Source: Dysgonomonas sp. PH5-45 (GTDB lineage Bacteria; Bacteroidota; Bacteroidia; Bacteroidales; Dysgonomonadaceae). Taken from it: a stretch of 64,000 bases of DNA. Every line of letters begins with the position of its first letter. Position 1 is the first letter of the stretch. A program made the translations under genes and the position numbers. The notes below the pieces were generated by a model, which saw only the letters and a program-made list of their open reading frames with translations, did no database searches and was not told where the DNA came from. Positions 38,298-48,988 of the stretch are shown here, one piece after another. The stretch lies in assembly GCF_029893235.1 (NCBI RefSeq), contig NZ_JARXWE010000014.1:1-64000 (forward strand), given 5' to 3'.

Positions 38298-38693
38298 TTA
38301 ATAAATATAACATAAAACTTCGCCACCCACCTGATTTGCGCGGGCTTCTTTGTCTGTCATAACACCTTTAGAAGTAGATAATACAGCTATACCCAATCCG
38401 TTAAGAACACGGGGCATATCTTTATATCCGGTGTATTTACGAAGACCCGGAGTTGAAACGCGAACCAATTTCTTGATAGCGTTCACTTTGTTCACCGGAT
38501 CGTACTTCAAGGCGATTTTTATGCTGCCCTGAGGTCCTTCGTCTACAAACTTATAGTTAAGGATGTAGCCTTTTTCCAAGAGAATTTTAGTTATCTCTTT
38601 TTTTAGATTCGACGCCGGTATTTCTACCACACGATGTTTGGCTTGAATAGCATTTCTCAAGCGCGTCAAATAATCTGCTATTGGATCTGTCAT
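38298..38693 (-). CDS. rpsH: 30S ribosomal protein S8
   Basis: A primary binder of the 16S central domain and, in E. coli, autoregulator of the spc operon. It has 131 residues, with [13 protein letters not shown] and [16 protein letters not shown]. The 70-base gap to rpsN upstream is longer than most in this cluster, but no clear structure was seen in it. Confidence 0.97.
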   Translation of the reverse strand: MTDPIADYLTRLRNAIQAKHRVVEIPASNLKKEITKILLEKGYILNYKFVDEGPQGSIKIALKYDPVNKVNAIKKLVRVSTPGLRKYTGYKDMPRVLNGLGIAVLSTSKGVMTDKEARANQVGGEVLCYIY

Positions 38694-38763
38694 GATTAAA
38701 ATGATTTAAATTAATTCCGACTATCGGAACAATATTTAACTCTATAATAAAATAATTGTTTGC

Positions 38764-39033
38764 TTACCAGCTTGCTTTCTTGATGCCGGGGATAAGACCT
38801 TTCGATGCCATTTCCCGGAATTGGATACGAGAAATTCCAAATTGGCGGATATAGCCTTTTGGACGGCCTGTAAGGCTGCAACGATTGTGCAAACGTACAG
38901 GAGAGGCATTTTTAGGTAGAGCCTGCAAGGCATCATAATCGCCCTCGGCTTTCAACTGCGCTCTTTTAGCTGCGTATTTAGCAACCAATCTTGCACGTTT
39001 CACCTCACGGGCTTTCATTGATTCTTTTGCCAT
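38764..39033 (-). CDS. rpsN: 30S ribosomal protein S14, zinc-free type
   Basis: A 30S-head protein. It has 89 residues and lacks the CxxC...CxxC zinc ribbon of the short form, matching the C-minus type of E. coli ([20 protein letters not shown]). Six bases separate it from rplE. Confidence 0.97.
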   Translation of the reverse strand: MAKESMKAREVKRARLVAKYAAKRAQLKAEGDYDALQALPKNASPVRLHNRCSLTGRPKGYIRQFGISRIQFREMASKGLIPGIKKASW

Positions 39034-39039
39034 CTTATA

Positions 39040-39597
39040 TTAATCTTTTTTAGCGTTCTTAAATGGAAGACCAAATTCTCTCAAAAGAGCATAACCTTCT
39101 TCGTCTGTTTTAGCAGAAGTTACAAAGGTAATATTCATTCCTAAAATTCTGTTAATCGTATCGATATTTATTTCAGGGAAAATGATTTGCTCTTGGATAC
39201 CCAATGTATAATTACCGCGTCCGTCAAGTTTGCTTTCAATACCTTTGAAGTCACGAATACGTGGAAGGGCAACTCTTACCAGTCTTTCCAAAAATTCGTA
39301 CATGCGGTCGTGACGCAAAGTTACCATCACACCGATAGGCATTTTTTTACGCAATTTGAAGTTCGAGATATCTTTTTTCGAAACCGTTGCCACAGCTTTC
39401 TGGCCTGTAATGTTGGTCAGTTCGTTGATAGCTGTTTCTATTATCTTTTTGTCGGCAACGGCAATTCCAAGACCTTGGTTCACCACGATCTTTTTCAATA
39501 CAGGAACTTGCATTGGCGACTTGTAACCGAATTCGTTCATCAAAGAAGCTACAATACGGTCTTTATATTCTGTTTTAAGATTTGTTGTATTGCTCAT
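39040..39597 (-). CDS. rplE: 50S ribosomal protein L5
   Basis: Binds 5S rRNA and contacts P-site tRNA. It has 185 residues; [11 protein letters not shown] and the C-terminal [15 protein letters not shown] region are typical. Its ATG shares one base with the rplX stop (TAATG), so translation is coupled. Confidence 0.98.
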   Translation of the reverse strand: MSNTTNLKTEYKDRIVASLMNEFGYKSPMQVPVLKKIVVNQGLGIAVADKKIIETAINELTNITGQKAVATVSKKDISNFKLRKKMPIGVMVTLRHDRMYEFLERLVRVALPRIRDFKGIESKLDGRGNYTLGIQEQIIFPEINIDTINRILGMNITFVTSAKTDEEGYALLREFGLPFKNAKKD

Positions 39598-39914
39598 TAT
39601 TTAATCTCCTTCCCTGATTTTTTAGCGTAACGTACTAACTTCCCATCAACCAATTTACGACCTATACGTGTAGCTTTCCCCGATGCAGGGTCAACAACGT
39701 TCAGGTTAGAAATATGGATAGGAGCTTCTTTCTTCTCTATTCCTCCTTGAGGATTCTTTGCATTAGGCTTCGCGTGTTTTGAAATCATATTAACACCTTC
39801 AACAACGGCACGTTGTTTTTCAACAAGGACTTTGATCACACGACCAGTCTTTCCTTTGCTCGAACCGGCATTAACATAAACAGTATCGCCTTTTTTGATA
39901 TGTAATTTACTCAT
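39597..39914 (-). CDS. rplX: 50S ribosomal protein L24
   Basis: An assembly initiator for the large subunit with a KOW motif. It has 105 residues ([19 protein letters not shown]). Twenty-two bases separate it from rplN; it overlaps rplE by one base. Confidence 0.98.
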   Translation of the reverse strand: MSKLHIKKGDTVYVNAGSSKGKTGRVIKVLVEKQRAVVEGVNMISKHAKPNAKNPQGGIEKKEAPIHISNLNVVDPASGKATRIGRKLVDGKLVRYAKKSGKEIK

Positions 39915-39936
39915 TACCTTCTCTGGTTTTTATGGA

Positions 39937-40302
39937 TTAAAGTACCTCTGGTGCTAATGAAACGATTTTCATGTTAGTGGCACGAAGTTCGCGCGCTACC
40001 GGACCGAAAATACGGCTTCCTCTGATTTCACCCGATGCATTCAGCAATACGCACGCATTGTCGTCGAAACGGATATACGAACCGTCTGCACGGCGTACTT
40101 CTTTTTTCGTACGAACAATAATAGCTTTTGTTACTGCACCTTTTTTAACATCACTCGAAGGGATCACGTTTTTGATAGCAACAACGATTACATCCCCAAC
40201 AGAAGCATAGCGTCTTCTTGTTCCGCCCAAAACACGGATACAAAGAGCCTCACGGGCACCACTATTATCTGCAACTACTAGTCTTGATTCTTGTTGTATC
40301 AT
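39937..40302 (-). CDS. rplN: 50S ribosomal protein L14
   Basis: Lies at the subunit interface and is a target of the silencing factor RsfS. It has 121 residues, the beginning [19 protein letters not shown] and the [14 protein letters not shown] end are standard. It follows rpsQ by one base. Confidence 0.98.
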   Translation of the reverse strand: MIQQESRLVVADNSGAREALCIRVLGGTRRRYASVGDVIVVAIKNVIPSSDVKKGAVTKAIIVRTKKEVRRADGSYIRFDDNACVLLNASGEIRGSRIFGPVARELRATNMKIVSLAPEVL

Positions 40303-40303
40303 A

Positions 40304-40561
40304 TTACTTAGCCCTTTCGATTATTTCGATTAATCTCCATCTTTTTGTTTTGCTCAACGGACGAGTTTCCATGATTCGTACTGTGTCACCAATGTTACAC
40401 TCGTTTTTCTCATCGTGAGCATGAAATTTCTTCGTTTTATTAACGAACTTACCATAAATAGGGTGTTTCTCTTTCCATTTTACAGCAACTGTGATAGACT
40501 TGTCCATTTTGTTACTGAAAACGACCCCGATTCTTTCTTTTCTTAAATTTCTAGTTTCCAT
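40304..40561 (-). CDS. rpsQ: 30S ribosomal protein S17
   Basis: A primary 16S binder with an OB fold. It has 85 residues, with [20 protein letters not shown] and [20 protein letters not shown]. Its start overlaps the rpmC stop by one base. Confidence 0.98.
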   Translation of the reverse strand: METRNLRKERIGVVFSNKMDKSITVAVKWKEKHPIYGKFVNKTKKFHAHDEKNECNIGDTVRIMETRPLSKTKRWRLIEIIERAK

Positions 40562-40764
40562 CAGCCCTTGTTATTATTTATTTCCCTTTGGCGAATTTCT
40601 GTCAACAAGCGAGCCACTGTACGGCGGCTGTCCTTGATTTTAGAAGGATTATCCAATGGAGTTACACTGTGGTTCAATACTAATTGGTTTAATGCTATAC
40701 GTTCAGCATCCAATCTGTCACGCAAGTCTTTTTCGGACAGTTCTCTTACTTCTGCAATCTTCAT
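40561..40764 (-). CDS. rpmC: 50S ribosomal protein L29
   Basis: A helical protein at the tunnel exit, part of the binding site for trigger factor and SRP. It has 67 residues ([31 protein letters not shown]). It lies 5 bases after rplP. Confidence 0.97.
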   Translation of the reverse strand: MKIAEVRELSEKDLRDRLDAERIALNQLVLNHSVTPLDNPSKIKDSRRTVARLLTEIRQREINNNKG

Positions 40765-40769
40765 AGTGC

Positions 40770-41201
40770 TTAAGAATTTTGAGTTAAGTCATAGTCTCTG
40801 CGTACCACAAATTTTGTAGTAACAGGGAGTTTCTGTGCAGCCAAGCGCAATGCTTCTTTTGCTACATCAAAAGAGACTCCTTCTATTTCAAAAAGAATTC
40901 TACCCGGAGTAACAGGGGCAACAAATCCTTCGGGAGAACCCTTACCCTTACCCATACGCACTTCTGCAGGCTTCTTTGTGATTGGTTTGTCTGGGAAAAT
41001 CCTCACCCAAACCTGTCCTTGACGTTGCATGTAACGTGTCACAGCAATACGAGCCGCTTCGATCTGACGTCCGGTGATCCATTTGTTTTCAAGAGTTTTG
41101 ATTCCAAACGATCCGAATGCCAACTCATGCCCTCTTTGGGCATTTCCTTTCATACGACCTTTTTGCTGTCTTCTGAACTTTGTTTTTTTCGGTTGTAACA
41201 T
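40770..41201 (-). CDS. rplP: 50S ribosomal protein L16
   Basis: Helps organise the A site and peptidyl transferase region. It has 143 residues, with [19 protein letters not shown] and [19 protein letters not shown]. It lies 21 bases after rpsC. Confidence 0.98.
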   Translation of the reverse strand: MLQPKKTKFRRQQKGRMKGNAQRGHELAFGSFGIKTLENKWITGRQIEAARIAVTRYMQRQGQVWVRIFPDKPITKKPAEVRMGKGKGSPEGFVAPVTPGRILFEIEGVSFDVAKEALRLAAQKLPVTTKFVVRRDYDLTQNS

Positions 41202-41222
41202 CTTACTTCAAACGTTTAATTC

Positions 41223-41957
41223 TTATTTTCTCTTACCTTTCTTGAAACCTCGACCACCTTCCGATCTGCGACCACCGCCACCGTGGTTAGATGGAGCGTC
41301 TTTCGATGTGAATGAAGGAGCAAGGTCTTTCTTGCCGTAAACTTCTCCACGGCAAATCCATACTTTAATACCAAGCAAACCAACTTTTGTAAGGGCCTCG
41401 GCGTGAGCATAGTCGATATCGGCACGGAATGTATGAAGTGGAGTACGTCCTTCTTTATACATTTCAGAGCGAGCCATTTCAGCTCCGTTAAGACGGCCTG
41501 AAATCTGAATTTTGATACCTTCCGCACCCAAACGCATTGTTGAAGCGATAGCCATCTTAACAGCGCGGCGGTAAGCAATCTTACCTTCCAACTGACGTGC
41601 TATGTTATTAGCAACGATCACCGCATCAAGCTCTGGCTTTTTGATCTCAAAAATGTTGATTTGAATGTCTTTATCTGTAATTTTCTTTAATTCTTCTTTC
41701 AGCTTGTCTACTTCCTGTCCACCTTTACCGATAATGATACCGGGGCGTGCAGTACATACTGTTATTGTTACAAGCTTCAATGTACGTTCTATCACGATAC
41801 GAGACACACTAGCTTTTGCCAGGCGGGCATTCAAATAAGTACGAATCTTGCTGTCTTCCAACAATGTTTCGCCATATTTTTTACCGCCATACCAGTTAGA
41901 GTCCCATCCACGGATGATACCTAAACGATTTGCTATCGGATTGACTTTTTGTCCCAT
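41223..41957 (-). CDS. rpsC: 30S ribosomal protein S3
   Basis: At the mRNA entry channel. It has 244 residues: a KH domain ([14 protein letters not shown]) and the C-terminal S3 domain ([17 protein letters not shown]). The C-terminal tail is Gly/Arg/Ser-rich ([19 protein letters not shown]). Five bases separate it from rplV. Confidence 0.98.
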   Translation of the reverse strand: MGQKVNPIANRLGIIRGWDSNWYGGKKYGETLLEDSKIRTYLNARLAKASVSRIVIERTLKLVTITVCTARPGIIIGKGGQEVDKLKEELKKITDKDIQINIFEIKKPELDAVIVANNIARQLEGKIAYRRAVKMAIASTMRLGAEGIKIQISGRLNGAEMARSEMYKEGRTPLHTFRADIDYAHAEALTKVGLLGIKVWICRGEVYGKKDLAPSFTSKDAPSNHGGGGRRSEGGRGFKKGKRK

Positions 41958-41962
41958 CTGGC

Positions 41963-42370
41963 TTAATTATTTTTTTTGTTATTAAGTGTATCTACTATAA
42001 TTGTCACATGATTTGAGCGTTTGCGGATTCTGTAACCCCTTCCCTGTGGTGCAGGGCGAAGGCGTTTCAGCATAGCTGCGCTATCCACCTTTATTTCAGA
42101 TATATATAATTCTCCACTCTCAGCTTTACGCTCGTTTTTTGCTTCCCAGTTAGCGATTGCAGATTTCAAAAGTTTTTCAACCCTTGCTGCAGCCTCTTTG
42201 TTCGAGAATCTCAAAACGCCAAGAGCTTTGAACGCCTCCATACCTCTTACCATATCCGCCACAAGGCGCATTTTGCGAGGTGATGTTGGGACCGCATTCA
42301 ACTTTGCGAAAGAAACCGTTTTATTGGCCTCTTTACGTGCTTGAGCTGCTAAATATTTTCTCTTTCCCAT
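41963..42370 (-). CDS. rplV: 50S ribosomal protein L22
   Basis: Its beta-hairpin lines the exit tunnel and is a macrolide contact. It has 135 residues, with [14 protein letters not shown] and the hairpin [19 protein letters not shown]. The 16 residues before the conserved start ([13 protein letters not shown]) are longer than in E. coli. It lies 42 bases after rpsS. Confidence 0.97.
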   Translation of the reverse strand: MGKRKYLAAQARKEANKTVSFAKLNAVPTSPRKMRLVADMVRGMEAFKALGVLRFSNKEAAARVEKLLKSAIANWEAKNERKAESGELYISEIKVDSAAMLKRLRPAPQGRGYRIRKRSNHVTIIVDTLNNKKNN

Positions 42371-42412
42371 TTTTTATTTTCTGTTTCTTTTTTACTAATT
42401 CTCTTGGCTCAA

Positions 42413-42682
42413 TTATCTTTTCTTGTTACCACCATGTCCGCGGAAGGTACGAGTTAATGCAAACTCGCCCAGTTTGTGACCTACCATATTTTCAGTTACA
42501 TAAACAGGAATAAATTTATTTCCGTTATGAACAGCAATAGTATGACCTACAAAGTCGGGTGATATCATTGAAGCCCTTGCCCATGTCTTAACCACAGCTT
42601 TCTTGCCCGACTCATTCATAGCCAGTACTTTCTTTTCAAGCTTTATGTTGATATATGGACCTTTTTTTAACGAACGACTCAT
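42413..42682 (-). CDS. rpsS: 30S ribosomal protein S19
   Basis: A 30S-head protein paired with S13. It has 89 residues, [19 protein letters not shown] at the start and [19 protein letters not shown] as the family signature. It lies 21 bases after rplB. Confidence 0.98.
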   Translation of the reverse strand: MSRSLKKGPYINIKLEKKVLAMNESGKKAVVKTWARASMISPDFVGHTIAVHNGNKFIPVYVTENMVGHKLGEFALTRTFRGHGGNKKR

Positions 42683-42703
42683 ATTTCTTTAAATTATATC
42701 AGA

Positions 42704-43528
42704 TTATTTTTTTCTTCTTTCAATTATGTACTTAGAAGAGTGTTTCTTCGGTGCTCTAGTCTTAAGACCCTTAGCGTACAATCCTTTGCGTGATCTTGGG
42801 TGACCTCCTGACGAACGTCCTTCACCACCACCCATTGGGTGATCGACTGGGTTCATCACAACACCACGGTTGTGCGGACGGCGTCCAAGCCATCTAGAGC
42901 GACCTGCCTTACCTGATTTTTCAAGAGCATGGTCCGAATTACCAACACTACCAATAGTAGCTTTACAAGCTGCCAAGATTTTGCGGGTTTCGCCCGAAGG
43001 CATGCGGATAATCACATAGTCGCCTTCGCGAGAAGTCAACTGTGCGAACGCTCCTGCCGAACGAACCATCTTAGCACCCTGTCCGGGACGTAATTCGATG
43101 TTATGAACAACTGTACCGACTGGTATATTTGCCATCGGTAAAGCATTTCCTATTTCAGGGGCAGCTTCTGCGCCTGAGATCACTGTCTGACCTACCTGCA
43201 ACCCATTTGGAGAAACGATATACGCTTTTGCTCCATCTGCGTAATATAACAAGGCGATACGAGCCGAACGGTTCGGATCGTATTCGATTGATTTTACTGT
43301 AGCAGGAATTCCGTCTTTGTTTCTCTTGAAGTCAATGATTCTGAATTTTCTTTTGTGACCGCCTCCAAGGTAACGCATTGTCATTTTACCTTCGTTGTTA
43401 CGGCCACCAGATGCTTTCTTACCGACTACAAGAGATTTCTCTGGTACACTCGCAGTGATTTCTTCAAATGTACCAATAACTTTGTGTCTTTGCCCCGGTG
43501 TTGTGGGCTTTAATTTTCTAACTGCCAT
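42704..43528 (-). CDS. rplB: 50S ribosomal protein L2
   Basis: Needed for subunit joining and peptidyl transfer. It has 274 residues; the conserved C-terminal segment [16 protein letters not shown] contains the histidine implicated in activity. Seven bases separate it from rplW. Confidence 0.98.
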   Translation of the reverse strand: MAVRKLKPTTPGQRHKVIGTFEEITASVPEKSLVVGKKASGGRNNEGKMTMRYLGGGHKRKFRIIDFKRNKDGIPATVKSIEYDPNRSARIALLYYADGAKAYIVSPNGLQVGQTVISGAEAAPEIGNALPMANIPVGTVVHNIELRPGQGAKMVRSAGAFAQLTSREGDYVIIRMPSGETRKILAACKATIGSVGNSDHALEKSGKAGRSRWLGRRPHNRGVVMNPVDHPMGGGEGRSSGGHPRSRKGLYAKGLKTRAPKKHSSKYIIERRKK

Positions 43529-43535
43529 TTTCTAT

Positions 43536-43829
43536 TTAGATATTACTAAAAAAGTCTATTACTTGACCTTCTGCCAAGGTCACGATTGCTTTCTTGAAAG
43601 AAGGAGTTCTACCATTTACCACACCCGATTTGGTGAAGCGGCTTTTGCGTTTGCCCAGATAGTTCATGGTATTTACTTTAGCTACTTTCACGCCGTAAAG
43701 CTGTTCCACTGCGTTTTTGATTTCTACTTTATTTGCACTTGGAACAACACGAAAAGCGTAACGATTAGGGAACTTTTCCGAAATCGCTGTTTGTTTTTCT
43801 GTTAATATTGGTTTTATTAAAATTCCCAT
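43536..43829 (-). CDS. rplW: 50S ribosomal protein L23
   Basis: Docking site for trigger factor and SRP at the exit tunnel. It has 97 residues, with LIKPILTEKQTAISEKFPN and VEIKNAVEQLYGVKV. Twelve bases separate it from rplD. Confidence 0.97.
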   Translation of the reverse strand: MGILIKPILTEKQTAISEKFPNRYAFRVVPSANKVEIKNAVEQLYGVKVAKVNTMNYLGKRKSRFTKSGVVNGRTPSFKKAIVTLAEGQVIDFFSNI

Positions 43830-43841
43830 TTTTTATTCTCC

Positions 43842-44471
43842 TTATGCTTTTAAAAGTTTATCAATTACAGCCACAGAAGACTCTGCCATCACAAAGCTTG
43901 TACAATTAAGAATTGTGTAAGCGTTTATGTCAGAAGCCGTTACAACTTTTACATTTTGTAAATTACGAGCCGACAAATATACGTTTTTATTTTGATCCGG
44001 CAAAACCAGAACTACCTTTTTGTCAGCAACTTGCAAGTTTTTAGCTAAAGCGATAAAATCTTTTGTTTTTGGTGCCGCAAGAGAGAAGTCTTCAACAACA
44101 AGAATCTGATTTTCTTTCGCTTTGTATGCCAAAGCCGATTTACGGGCCAAAACTTTAACTTTTTTGTTCAGTTTGAAGTGATAATCTCTTGGTTTTGGGC
44201 CAAACACGCGGGCACCACCAACCAACACTGGAGAGTTGATATCACCACGGCGAGCGCCACCACCACCTTTTTGGCGGATCAGCTTGCGGGTACTACCAGA
44301 CATTTCGCTTCTTTCTTTCGACTTGTGTGTTCCTTGGCGTTGGTTTGCAAGGTATTGCTTAACGTCCAACCAAAGTACGTGATCGTTAGGTTCGATTCCA
44401 TAAATAGCATCGTTGAGCGCTATTTTTTTGCCGGTATCTTTACCTTCTATATTAAATACACTAAGTTCCAT
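43842..44471 (-). CDS. rplD: 50S ribosomal protein L4
   Basis: Its loop reaches into the exit tunnel; in E. coli it autoregulates the S10 operon. It has 209 residues, with [21 protein letters not shown] in the tunnel loop. It overlaps rplC by one base (TAATG). Confidence 0.97.
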   Translation of the reverse strand: MELSVFNIEGKDTGKKIALNDAIYGIEPNDHVLWLDVKQYLANQRQGTHKSKERSEMSGSTRKLIRQKGGGGARRGDINSPVLVGGARVFGPKPRDYHFKLNKKVKVLARKSALAYKAKENQILVVEDFSLAAPKTKDFIALAKNLQVADKKVVLVLPDQNKNVYLSARNLQNVKVVTASDINAYTILNCTSFVMAESSVAVIDKLLKA

Positions 44472-45085
44472 TATTTCTCAATTATTACGATTGAACCTTT
44501 GCTTCCCGGAACAGAACCTTTAATCAACAATAGGTTGTGCTCTGCAATTACTTTAATTACCTGTAGATTTTGCACTGTTACGCGCTCATTTCCCATTTGT
44601 CCGCCCATGCGAGTTCCTTTAAACACTTTTGCCGGATAAGAACAAGCTCCGATAGAACCCGGTGCACGAAGACGGTTGTGCTGACCAAGGGTTTTTTGAC
44701 CAACCCCGCCAAAACCGTGACGTTTTACTACACCCTGAAATCCTTTACCTTTTGATGTACCGATTACATCAACGAAGCCGCTTTCCTCGAACAAATCTAC
44801 AGTTAGTACATCTCCGAGTTTACAATCTTCAAATCCTTTGAACTCAACCAAGTGTCTCTTTGGCGCTACTCCTGCTTTTTTGAAGTGACCGGCCAATGGT
44901 TTTGTTGTGTGCTTGTCTTTTTTGTCTTCAAAGCCAATTTGCACAGCCTCATAACCATCTTTTTCGGCAGTCTTCACCTGAGTAACAACACAAGGACCTA
45001 CTTCGACAACAGTGCATGGAATGTTTTTTCCCTCGGCACTGAAAACGGATGTCATTCCGATTTTTTTTCCTAATAATCCTGGCAT
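44471..45085 (-). CDS. rplC: 50S ribosomal protein L3
   Basis: An early-assembling protein near the peptidyl transferase centre. It has 204 residues; [19 protein letters not shown] and [15 protein letters not shown] are the family's conserved loops. It lies 24 bases after rpsJ. Confidence 0.98.
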   Translation of the reverse strand: MPGLLGKKIGMTSVFSAEGKNIPCTVVEVGPCVVTQVKTAEKDGYEAVQIGFEDKKDKHTTKPLAGHFKKAGVAPKRHLVEFKGFEDCKLGDVLTVDLFEESGFVDVIGTSKGKGFQGVVKRHGFGGVGQKTLGQHNRLRAPGSIGACSYPAKVFKGTRMGGQMGNERVTVQNLQVIKVIAEHNLLLIKGSVPGSKGSIVIIEK

Positions 45086-45109
45086 TTCATTAATAATTTT
45101 ACTGGTTTA

Positions 45110-45415
45110 TCAAACTTTGATTTCTACTTCTACACCACTTGGCAACTCTAACTTCATCAGAGCGTCTACTGTTTTGGCAGTTGAGCTGTAGATGTCGATA
45201 AGTCTTTTGTAAGAGTTTAGTTCGAATTGCTCGCGCGATTTTTTGTTTACGAACGTCGAACGGTTTACAGTGAAGATACGTTTGTGGGTTGGGAGTGGAA
45301 TTGGCCCGCTAACAACCGCGCCGGTAGCCTTTACTGTTTTAACGATCTTTTCGGCAGACTTGTCTACCAAGTTGTAATCGTAAGATTTTAGTTTGATTCT
45401 AATTTTTTGACTCAT
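45110..45415 (-). CDS. rpsJ: 30S ribosomal protein S10
   Basis: A 30S-head protein that also pairs with NusB in antitermination. It has 101 residues. The frame runs two codons further upstream through a TTG, but [16 protein letters not shown] at 45415 is the standard Bacteroidetes start. The 90-base gap to fusA upstream holds a terminator-like hairpin; no consensus promoter was found between hairpin and start. Confidence 0.97.
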   Translation of the reverse strand: MSQKIRIKLKSYDYNLVDKSAEKIVKTVKATGAVVSGPIPLPTHKRIFTVNRSTFVNKKSREQFELNSYKRLIDIYSSTAKTVDALMKLELPSGVEVEIKV

Positions 45416-45462
45416 TGTCAATTTTCTGTTAATTAATTTATAAATATTGCGTATAACAAAGA

Positions 45463-45498
45463 AAGTTGCGGTTAAGAGTCATTTACTAACCGCAACTT
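45463..45498 (-). terminator. Hairpin between fusA and rpsJ
   Basis: A perfect 12-base stem (AAGTTGCGGTTA, 45463-45474, with 45487-45498) around 12 bases, followed on the minus strand by TCTTTGTTA. It looks like a leaky terminator or attenuator at the str/S10 border. The downstream S10 genes then depend on read-through or an unrecognised promoter. Confidence 0.6.
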
Positions 45499-45505
45499 CG
45501 TTCAT

Positions 45506-47632
45506 TTATTTTATAAGATCAACACGACCTTGGCATTCTGTCAATACCTGACGTGCAATTGATGATGAAACTTCTTCGTAGTGAGAGAATGTCATTGCCG
45601 ACGTTGCTCTACCCGAAGTGATTGTTCTCAACGATGTTACGTATCCGAACATTTCTGCCAAAGGCACTTTAGCCTTAACGATACGCGCACCCGAACGGTT
45701 CGATTCCATACCTTCAACCTGTCCACGACGTTTGTTCAAGTCTGAAATCACATCCCCCATGCTTTCTTCGGGAGTAACAACTTCAAGTTTCATGATAGGC
45801 TCTTGCAACACTGGACGTGCTTTTTCGCAAGCGTTTCTGAAGGCCATACGCGCACAAAGCTCGTACGACAACTGGTCTGAATCGACAGGGTGATAAGAAC
45901 CGTCAATCAAAACAACTTTCAGGCTGTCGAGTGGGAATCCTGCAAGAACACCGGTTTTCATAGCGCTCAAGAAACCTTTCTGAACCGAAGGTATAAATTC
46001 TTTAGGAATGTTACCACCTTTCACTTCGTCTACAAATTGTAGTTCACTTGTTTCAAAGTCAGCATCTTTAGGACCAATCTTAACGATGATATCGGCAAAT
46101 TTACCACGACCACCGGTTTGTTTCTTATAAACTTCGCGAAGTTGAACTTCTTCTGTAATCGCTTCTTTATAAGTAACCTGAGGACGGCCTTGGTTACACT
46201 CTACCTTAAACTCACGTTTAAGACGGTCTATAATGATTTCCAAGTGAAGCTCGCCCATACCTTCGATAACCGTTTGTCCGGTTTCTTCGTTGGTGCTTAC
46301 GCGGAAAGTTGGATCTTCTTCCGACAGCTTAGCCAAGCCGGTAGAAAGTTTGTCGATATCTTTCTGAGTTTTAGGCTCGATAGCAACCCCGATAACCGGT
46401 TCTGGGAAGTCCATAGACTCAAGAACGATAGGATTGTTTTCGTCGCAAAGCGTATCACCTGTACGGATATCCTTGAAGCCTACACCTGCACCGATATCAC
46501 CACAACCAATCACATCCTTAGGATTTTGTTTGTTTGAGTGCATCTGGAACAAACGTGAAATACGTTCTTTCTTTTCAGAACGTGGGTTGTACACGTAAGA
46601 ACCTGCGGGAAGTTCGCCCGAATAAACACGGAAGAAGCAAAGGCGGCCAACAAACGGGTCGGTTGCGATCTTAAACGCCAAGGCGCAAAGAGGCTCGTCC
46701 GGACTTGGGTGGCGAACAACTTTCTCGTCTGTTCTGGGGTCTGTTCCCTCGATAGCCAATGTATCGATAGGGCTGGGCAGATATGATGAAACGGCATCCA
46801 AAAGAGGTTGTACACCTTTGTTTTTGAACGACGAACCCAACAACATCGGGTTGATTTGCATATTAAGGGTTCCGATACGGATAGCCGCGCGGATTTCATC
46901 TTCAGTGATTGTTGAAGGATCGTCAAAGAATTTCTCCATCAACGATTCGTCGCATTCGGCGATCTTTTCCAACAATTTCTCTCTCCATTCTTCAGCCTCA
47001 GCACGGTATTCGGCAGGGATTTCTTCTACTGTGTAAGCAGCTCCCATTGTTTCGTCGTGCCAGAAGTAAGCTTTCATGGTTACCAAGTCTACAATACCTT
47101 TGAAAGTCTCTTCGGCTCCCACAGGGATTTGTATAGGGCATGGATTTGCGCCCAAAACTTCTTTAATCTGACGGGCTACTTCGAAGAAGTTTGCACCCGA
47201 ACGGTCCATTTTGTTTACATAACAAATACGTGGAACGTTATATTTATCGGCCTGACGCCATACTGTTTCGGATTGGGGCTCAACACCACCTACCGCACAG
47301 AATGTAGCGATTGCACCGTCAAGGATACGAAGCGAACGCTCTACCTCTACGGTAAAGTCAACGTGTCCCGGAGTGTCTATCAGGTTTATTTTATATATTT
47401 CGTTGTCATACTTCCACTGGGTGGTTGTAGCAGCCGATGTGATAGTGATACCACGCTCTTGCTCTTGCTCCATCCAGTCCATGGTGGCTGCACCATCGTG
47501 TACCTCACCGATTTTGTGTGTCAAACCGGTATAGAAAAGGATACGCTCTGATGTAGTAGTTTTACCGGCATCGATGTGAGCCATGATACCGATGTTTCTG
47601 GTAAGTCTTAAACTGTCTATAGCTTTTGCCAT
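45506..47632 (-). CDS. fusA: Elongation factor G
   Basis: A translocation GTPase, also acting with ribosome recycling factor. It has 708 residues: P-loop [20 protein letters not shown]3 DTPGHVDF, G4 NKMDR, then EF-G domains III-V. It follows rpsG by 23 bases. No tuf gene follows, a known arrangement in Bacteroidetes. Confidence 0.98.
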   Translation of the reverse strand: MAKAIDSLRLTRNIGIMAHIDAGKTTTSERILFYTGLTHKIGEVHDGAATMDWMEQEQERGITITSAATTTQWKYDNEIYKINLIDTPGHVDFTVEVERSLRILDGAIATFCAVGGVEPQSETVWRQADKYNVPRICYVNKMDRSGANFFEVARQIKEVLGANPCPIQIPVGAEETFKGIVDLVTMKAYFWHDETMGAAYTVEEIPAEYRAEAEEWREKLLEKIAECDESLMEKFFDDPSTITEDEIRAAIRIGTLNMQINPMLLGSSFKNKGVQPLLDAVSSYLPSPIDTLAIEGTDPRTDEKVVRHPSPDEPLCALAFKIATDPFVGRLCFFRVYSGELPAGSYVYNPRSEKKERISRLFQMHSNKQNPKDVIGCGDIGAGVGFKDIRTGDTLCDENNPIVLESMDFPEPVIGVAIEPKTQKDIDKLSTGLAKLSEEDPTFRVSTNEETGQTVIEGMGELHLEIIIDRLKREFKVECNQGRPQVTYKEAITEEVQLREVYKKQTGGRGKFADIIVKIGPKDADFETSELQFVDEVKGGNIPKEFIPSVQKGFLSAMKTGVLAGFPLDSLKVVLIDGSYHPVDSDQLSYELCARMAFRNACEKARPVLQEPIMKLEVVTPEESMGDVISDLNKRRGQVEGMESNRSGARIVKAKVPLAEMFGYVTSLRTITSGRATSAMTFSHYEEVSSSIARQVLTECQGRVDLIK

Positions 47633-47655
47633 TGGTTTTGTTTCCTCCTTAATAA

Positions 47656-48132
47656 TTAAAATCTGAAATAAGCGAATGCACGGTTAGCTTCGGCCATTTT
47701 GTGCATATCTTCTTTTCTTTTGTAAGCACCACCCTGATTGTTGAATGCGTCTACGATTTCGGCTCCCAATTTGTCGGCCATTGTTTTACCTCCTCTTTTG
47801 CGAGCGTAAAGGATAAGGTTTTTCATAGAAACAGATTCTTTGCGGTCGGGGCGAATTTCTGTTGGTACTTGGAATGTAGCACCACCAACACGGCGAGACT
47901 TAACCTCTACTTGTGGTGTTACGTTATCTAATGCTGCTCTCCATATTTCGAGCGGAGATTTTTCTTCGTTAGGAAGTTTTGCTTTAACTACTTCTAAAGC
48001 AGAATAGAAAATAGTAAACGATGTACTTTTCTTTCCGTCATACATCAGGTGGTTAACAAACTTTGTAACCTTTACATCACCGAAAACCGGATCCGGAAGG
48101 ATCTGTCTTTTCTTTGGTTTTGTCTTTCTCAT
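47656..48132 (-). CDS. rpsG: 30S ribosomal protein S7
   Basis: Nucleates 30S-head assembly; in E. coli it represses its own str operon. It has 158 residues ([19 protein letters not shown]). The frame is open ten codons further upstream but the start at 48132 fits the family. A 129-base intercistronic region separates it from rpsL; see its entry. Confidence 0.97.
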   Translation of the reverse strand: MRKTKPKKRQILPDPVFGDVKVTKFVNHLMYDGKKSTSFTIFYSALEVVKAKLPNEEKSPLEIWRAALDNVTPQVEVKSRRVGGATFQVPTEIRPDRKESVSMKNLILYARKRGGKTMADKLGAEIVDAFNNQGGAYKRKEDMHKMAEANRAFAYFRF

Positions 48133-48261
48133 TTTTAATTTTTTGTTTTGTTTGGCTGCCAATCTTCGACGTCTTCAACGATTCATCCGAATCATTTACT
48201 CAACCTTTTGTAGCCTACTTTTTTTGTTTAATACTTTTTTGCTGTTAAATCTTACTCAGAT
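48133..48261 (-). promoter_or_regulatory. Structured rpsL-rpsG spacer, possible S7 operator
   Basis: The 129-base spacer can fold into a stem with AGCC (48212-48215) pairing GGCT (48154-48157), extended by CAA/TTG, around an inner hairpin GATTC-4 bases-GAATC (48180-48193). In E. coli S7 binds the equivalent spacer. The match in position is known biology; the fold here is inference. Confidence 0.4.
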
Positions 48262-48666
48262 TTATTTTTTGCCTGCGGGTTTTGCTGCCGCACCCGGTTT
48301 TGGACGTTTAGCCCCGTATTTTGAGCGTCTTTGTGTACGGCCATTCACACCGGCAGTATCGAGCGTACCGCGAACGATGTGGTAACGTACACCCGGAAGG
48401 TCTTTTACACGACCACCTCTAACCAATACGATAGAGTGTTCTTGCAAGTTGTGGCCTTCGCCCGGAATGTAAGCATTCACTTCTTTGGTGTTAGTTAAAC
48501 GCACACGTGCTACTTTACGCATTGCTGAGTTTGGTTTTTTAGGAGTAGTTGTGTACACACGCACACAAACACCGCGTCTTTGTGGACATGAATCCAACGC
48601 AGGAGATTTACTCTTCTCAACCAAAACAGCCCGTCCTTTTCTTACTAATTGTTGAATTGTAGGCAT
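48262..48666 (-). CDS. rpsL: 30S ribosomal protein S12
   Basis: Monitors decoding at the A site. It has 134 residues, with [20 protein letters not shown] carrying the lysine whose change gives streptomycin resistance; it is wild type here (Lys in PKKPNS), as is the second lysine in [15 protein letters not shown]. The C-terminus ends AAAKPAGKK. It is the first gene of the str cluster, with a promoter at 48808-48839. Confidence 0.98.
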   Translation of the reverse strand: MPTIQQLVRKGRAVLVEKSKSPALDSCPQRRGVCVRVYTTTPKKPNSAMRKVARVRLTNTKEVNAYIPGEGHNLQEHSIVLVRGGRVKDLPGVRYHIVRGTLDTAGVNGRTQRRSKYGAKRPKPGAAAKPAGKK

Positions 48667-48807
48667 TTTTTTTCTTTTTAAAACTAAAAATTTAATTTCT
48701 TTTTTTGGTTAAAACAACTTTCAGCCAAAGCCCAAAACACACCGTCAACACTATGATTACCAATCAGATACCATACATCGACAGTCGTTCGACTTTAAAC
48801 CGAGTTG

Positions 48808-48839
48808 CAAAAGTACGTCATTTGCCCGAAATAAACAAA
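48808..48839 (-). promoter_or_regulatory. Promoter of the str operon
   Basis: TTTG (48836-48839), a 20-base spacer and TACTTTTG (48808-48815) on the minus strand, a full Bacteroidetes consensus. It drives rpsL-rpsG-fusA and probably more. Confidence 0.75.
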
Positions 48840-48899
48840 TTAATTACCAATAAATTACAAATGTTATAAACACAAAAGCCGTACCTTTTTGCTCAAATA

Positions 48900-48937
48900 A
48901 AAAACAAGGAAAAGCCCGTAGACTCATCCTTGTTTTT
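48900..48937 (-). terminator. Intrinsic terminator of the pta-ackA operon
   Basis: An 11-base stem (48900-48910 with 48927-48937) followed on the minus strand by a T-run and TATTTG. It lies about 50 bases past the ackA stop and above the str promoter. Confidence 0.75.
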
Positions 48938-48988
48938 ATTCCTATTTTCTAAACAGAGGCGTTTTTACCCCCTATCTTTTCCTTTTAT

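Larger units (their letters stand above)
48667..48988. other. Leader of the str operon and 3' end of ackA
   Basis: A 322-base region without a gene. It holds the rpsL leader (about 135 bases, mainly AT-rich, with a short TCGACAGTCGTTCGA palindrome-like patch near 48780), the str promoter and the ackA terminator (reading toward rpsL). Confidence 0.6.
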
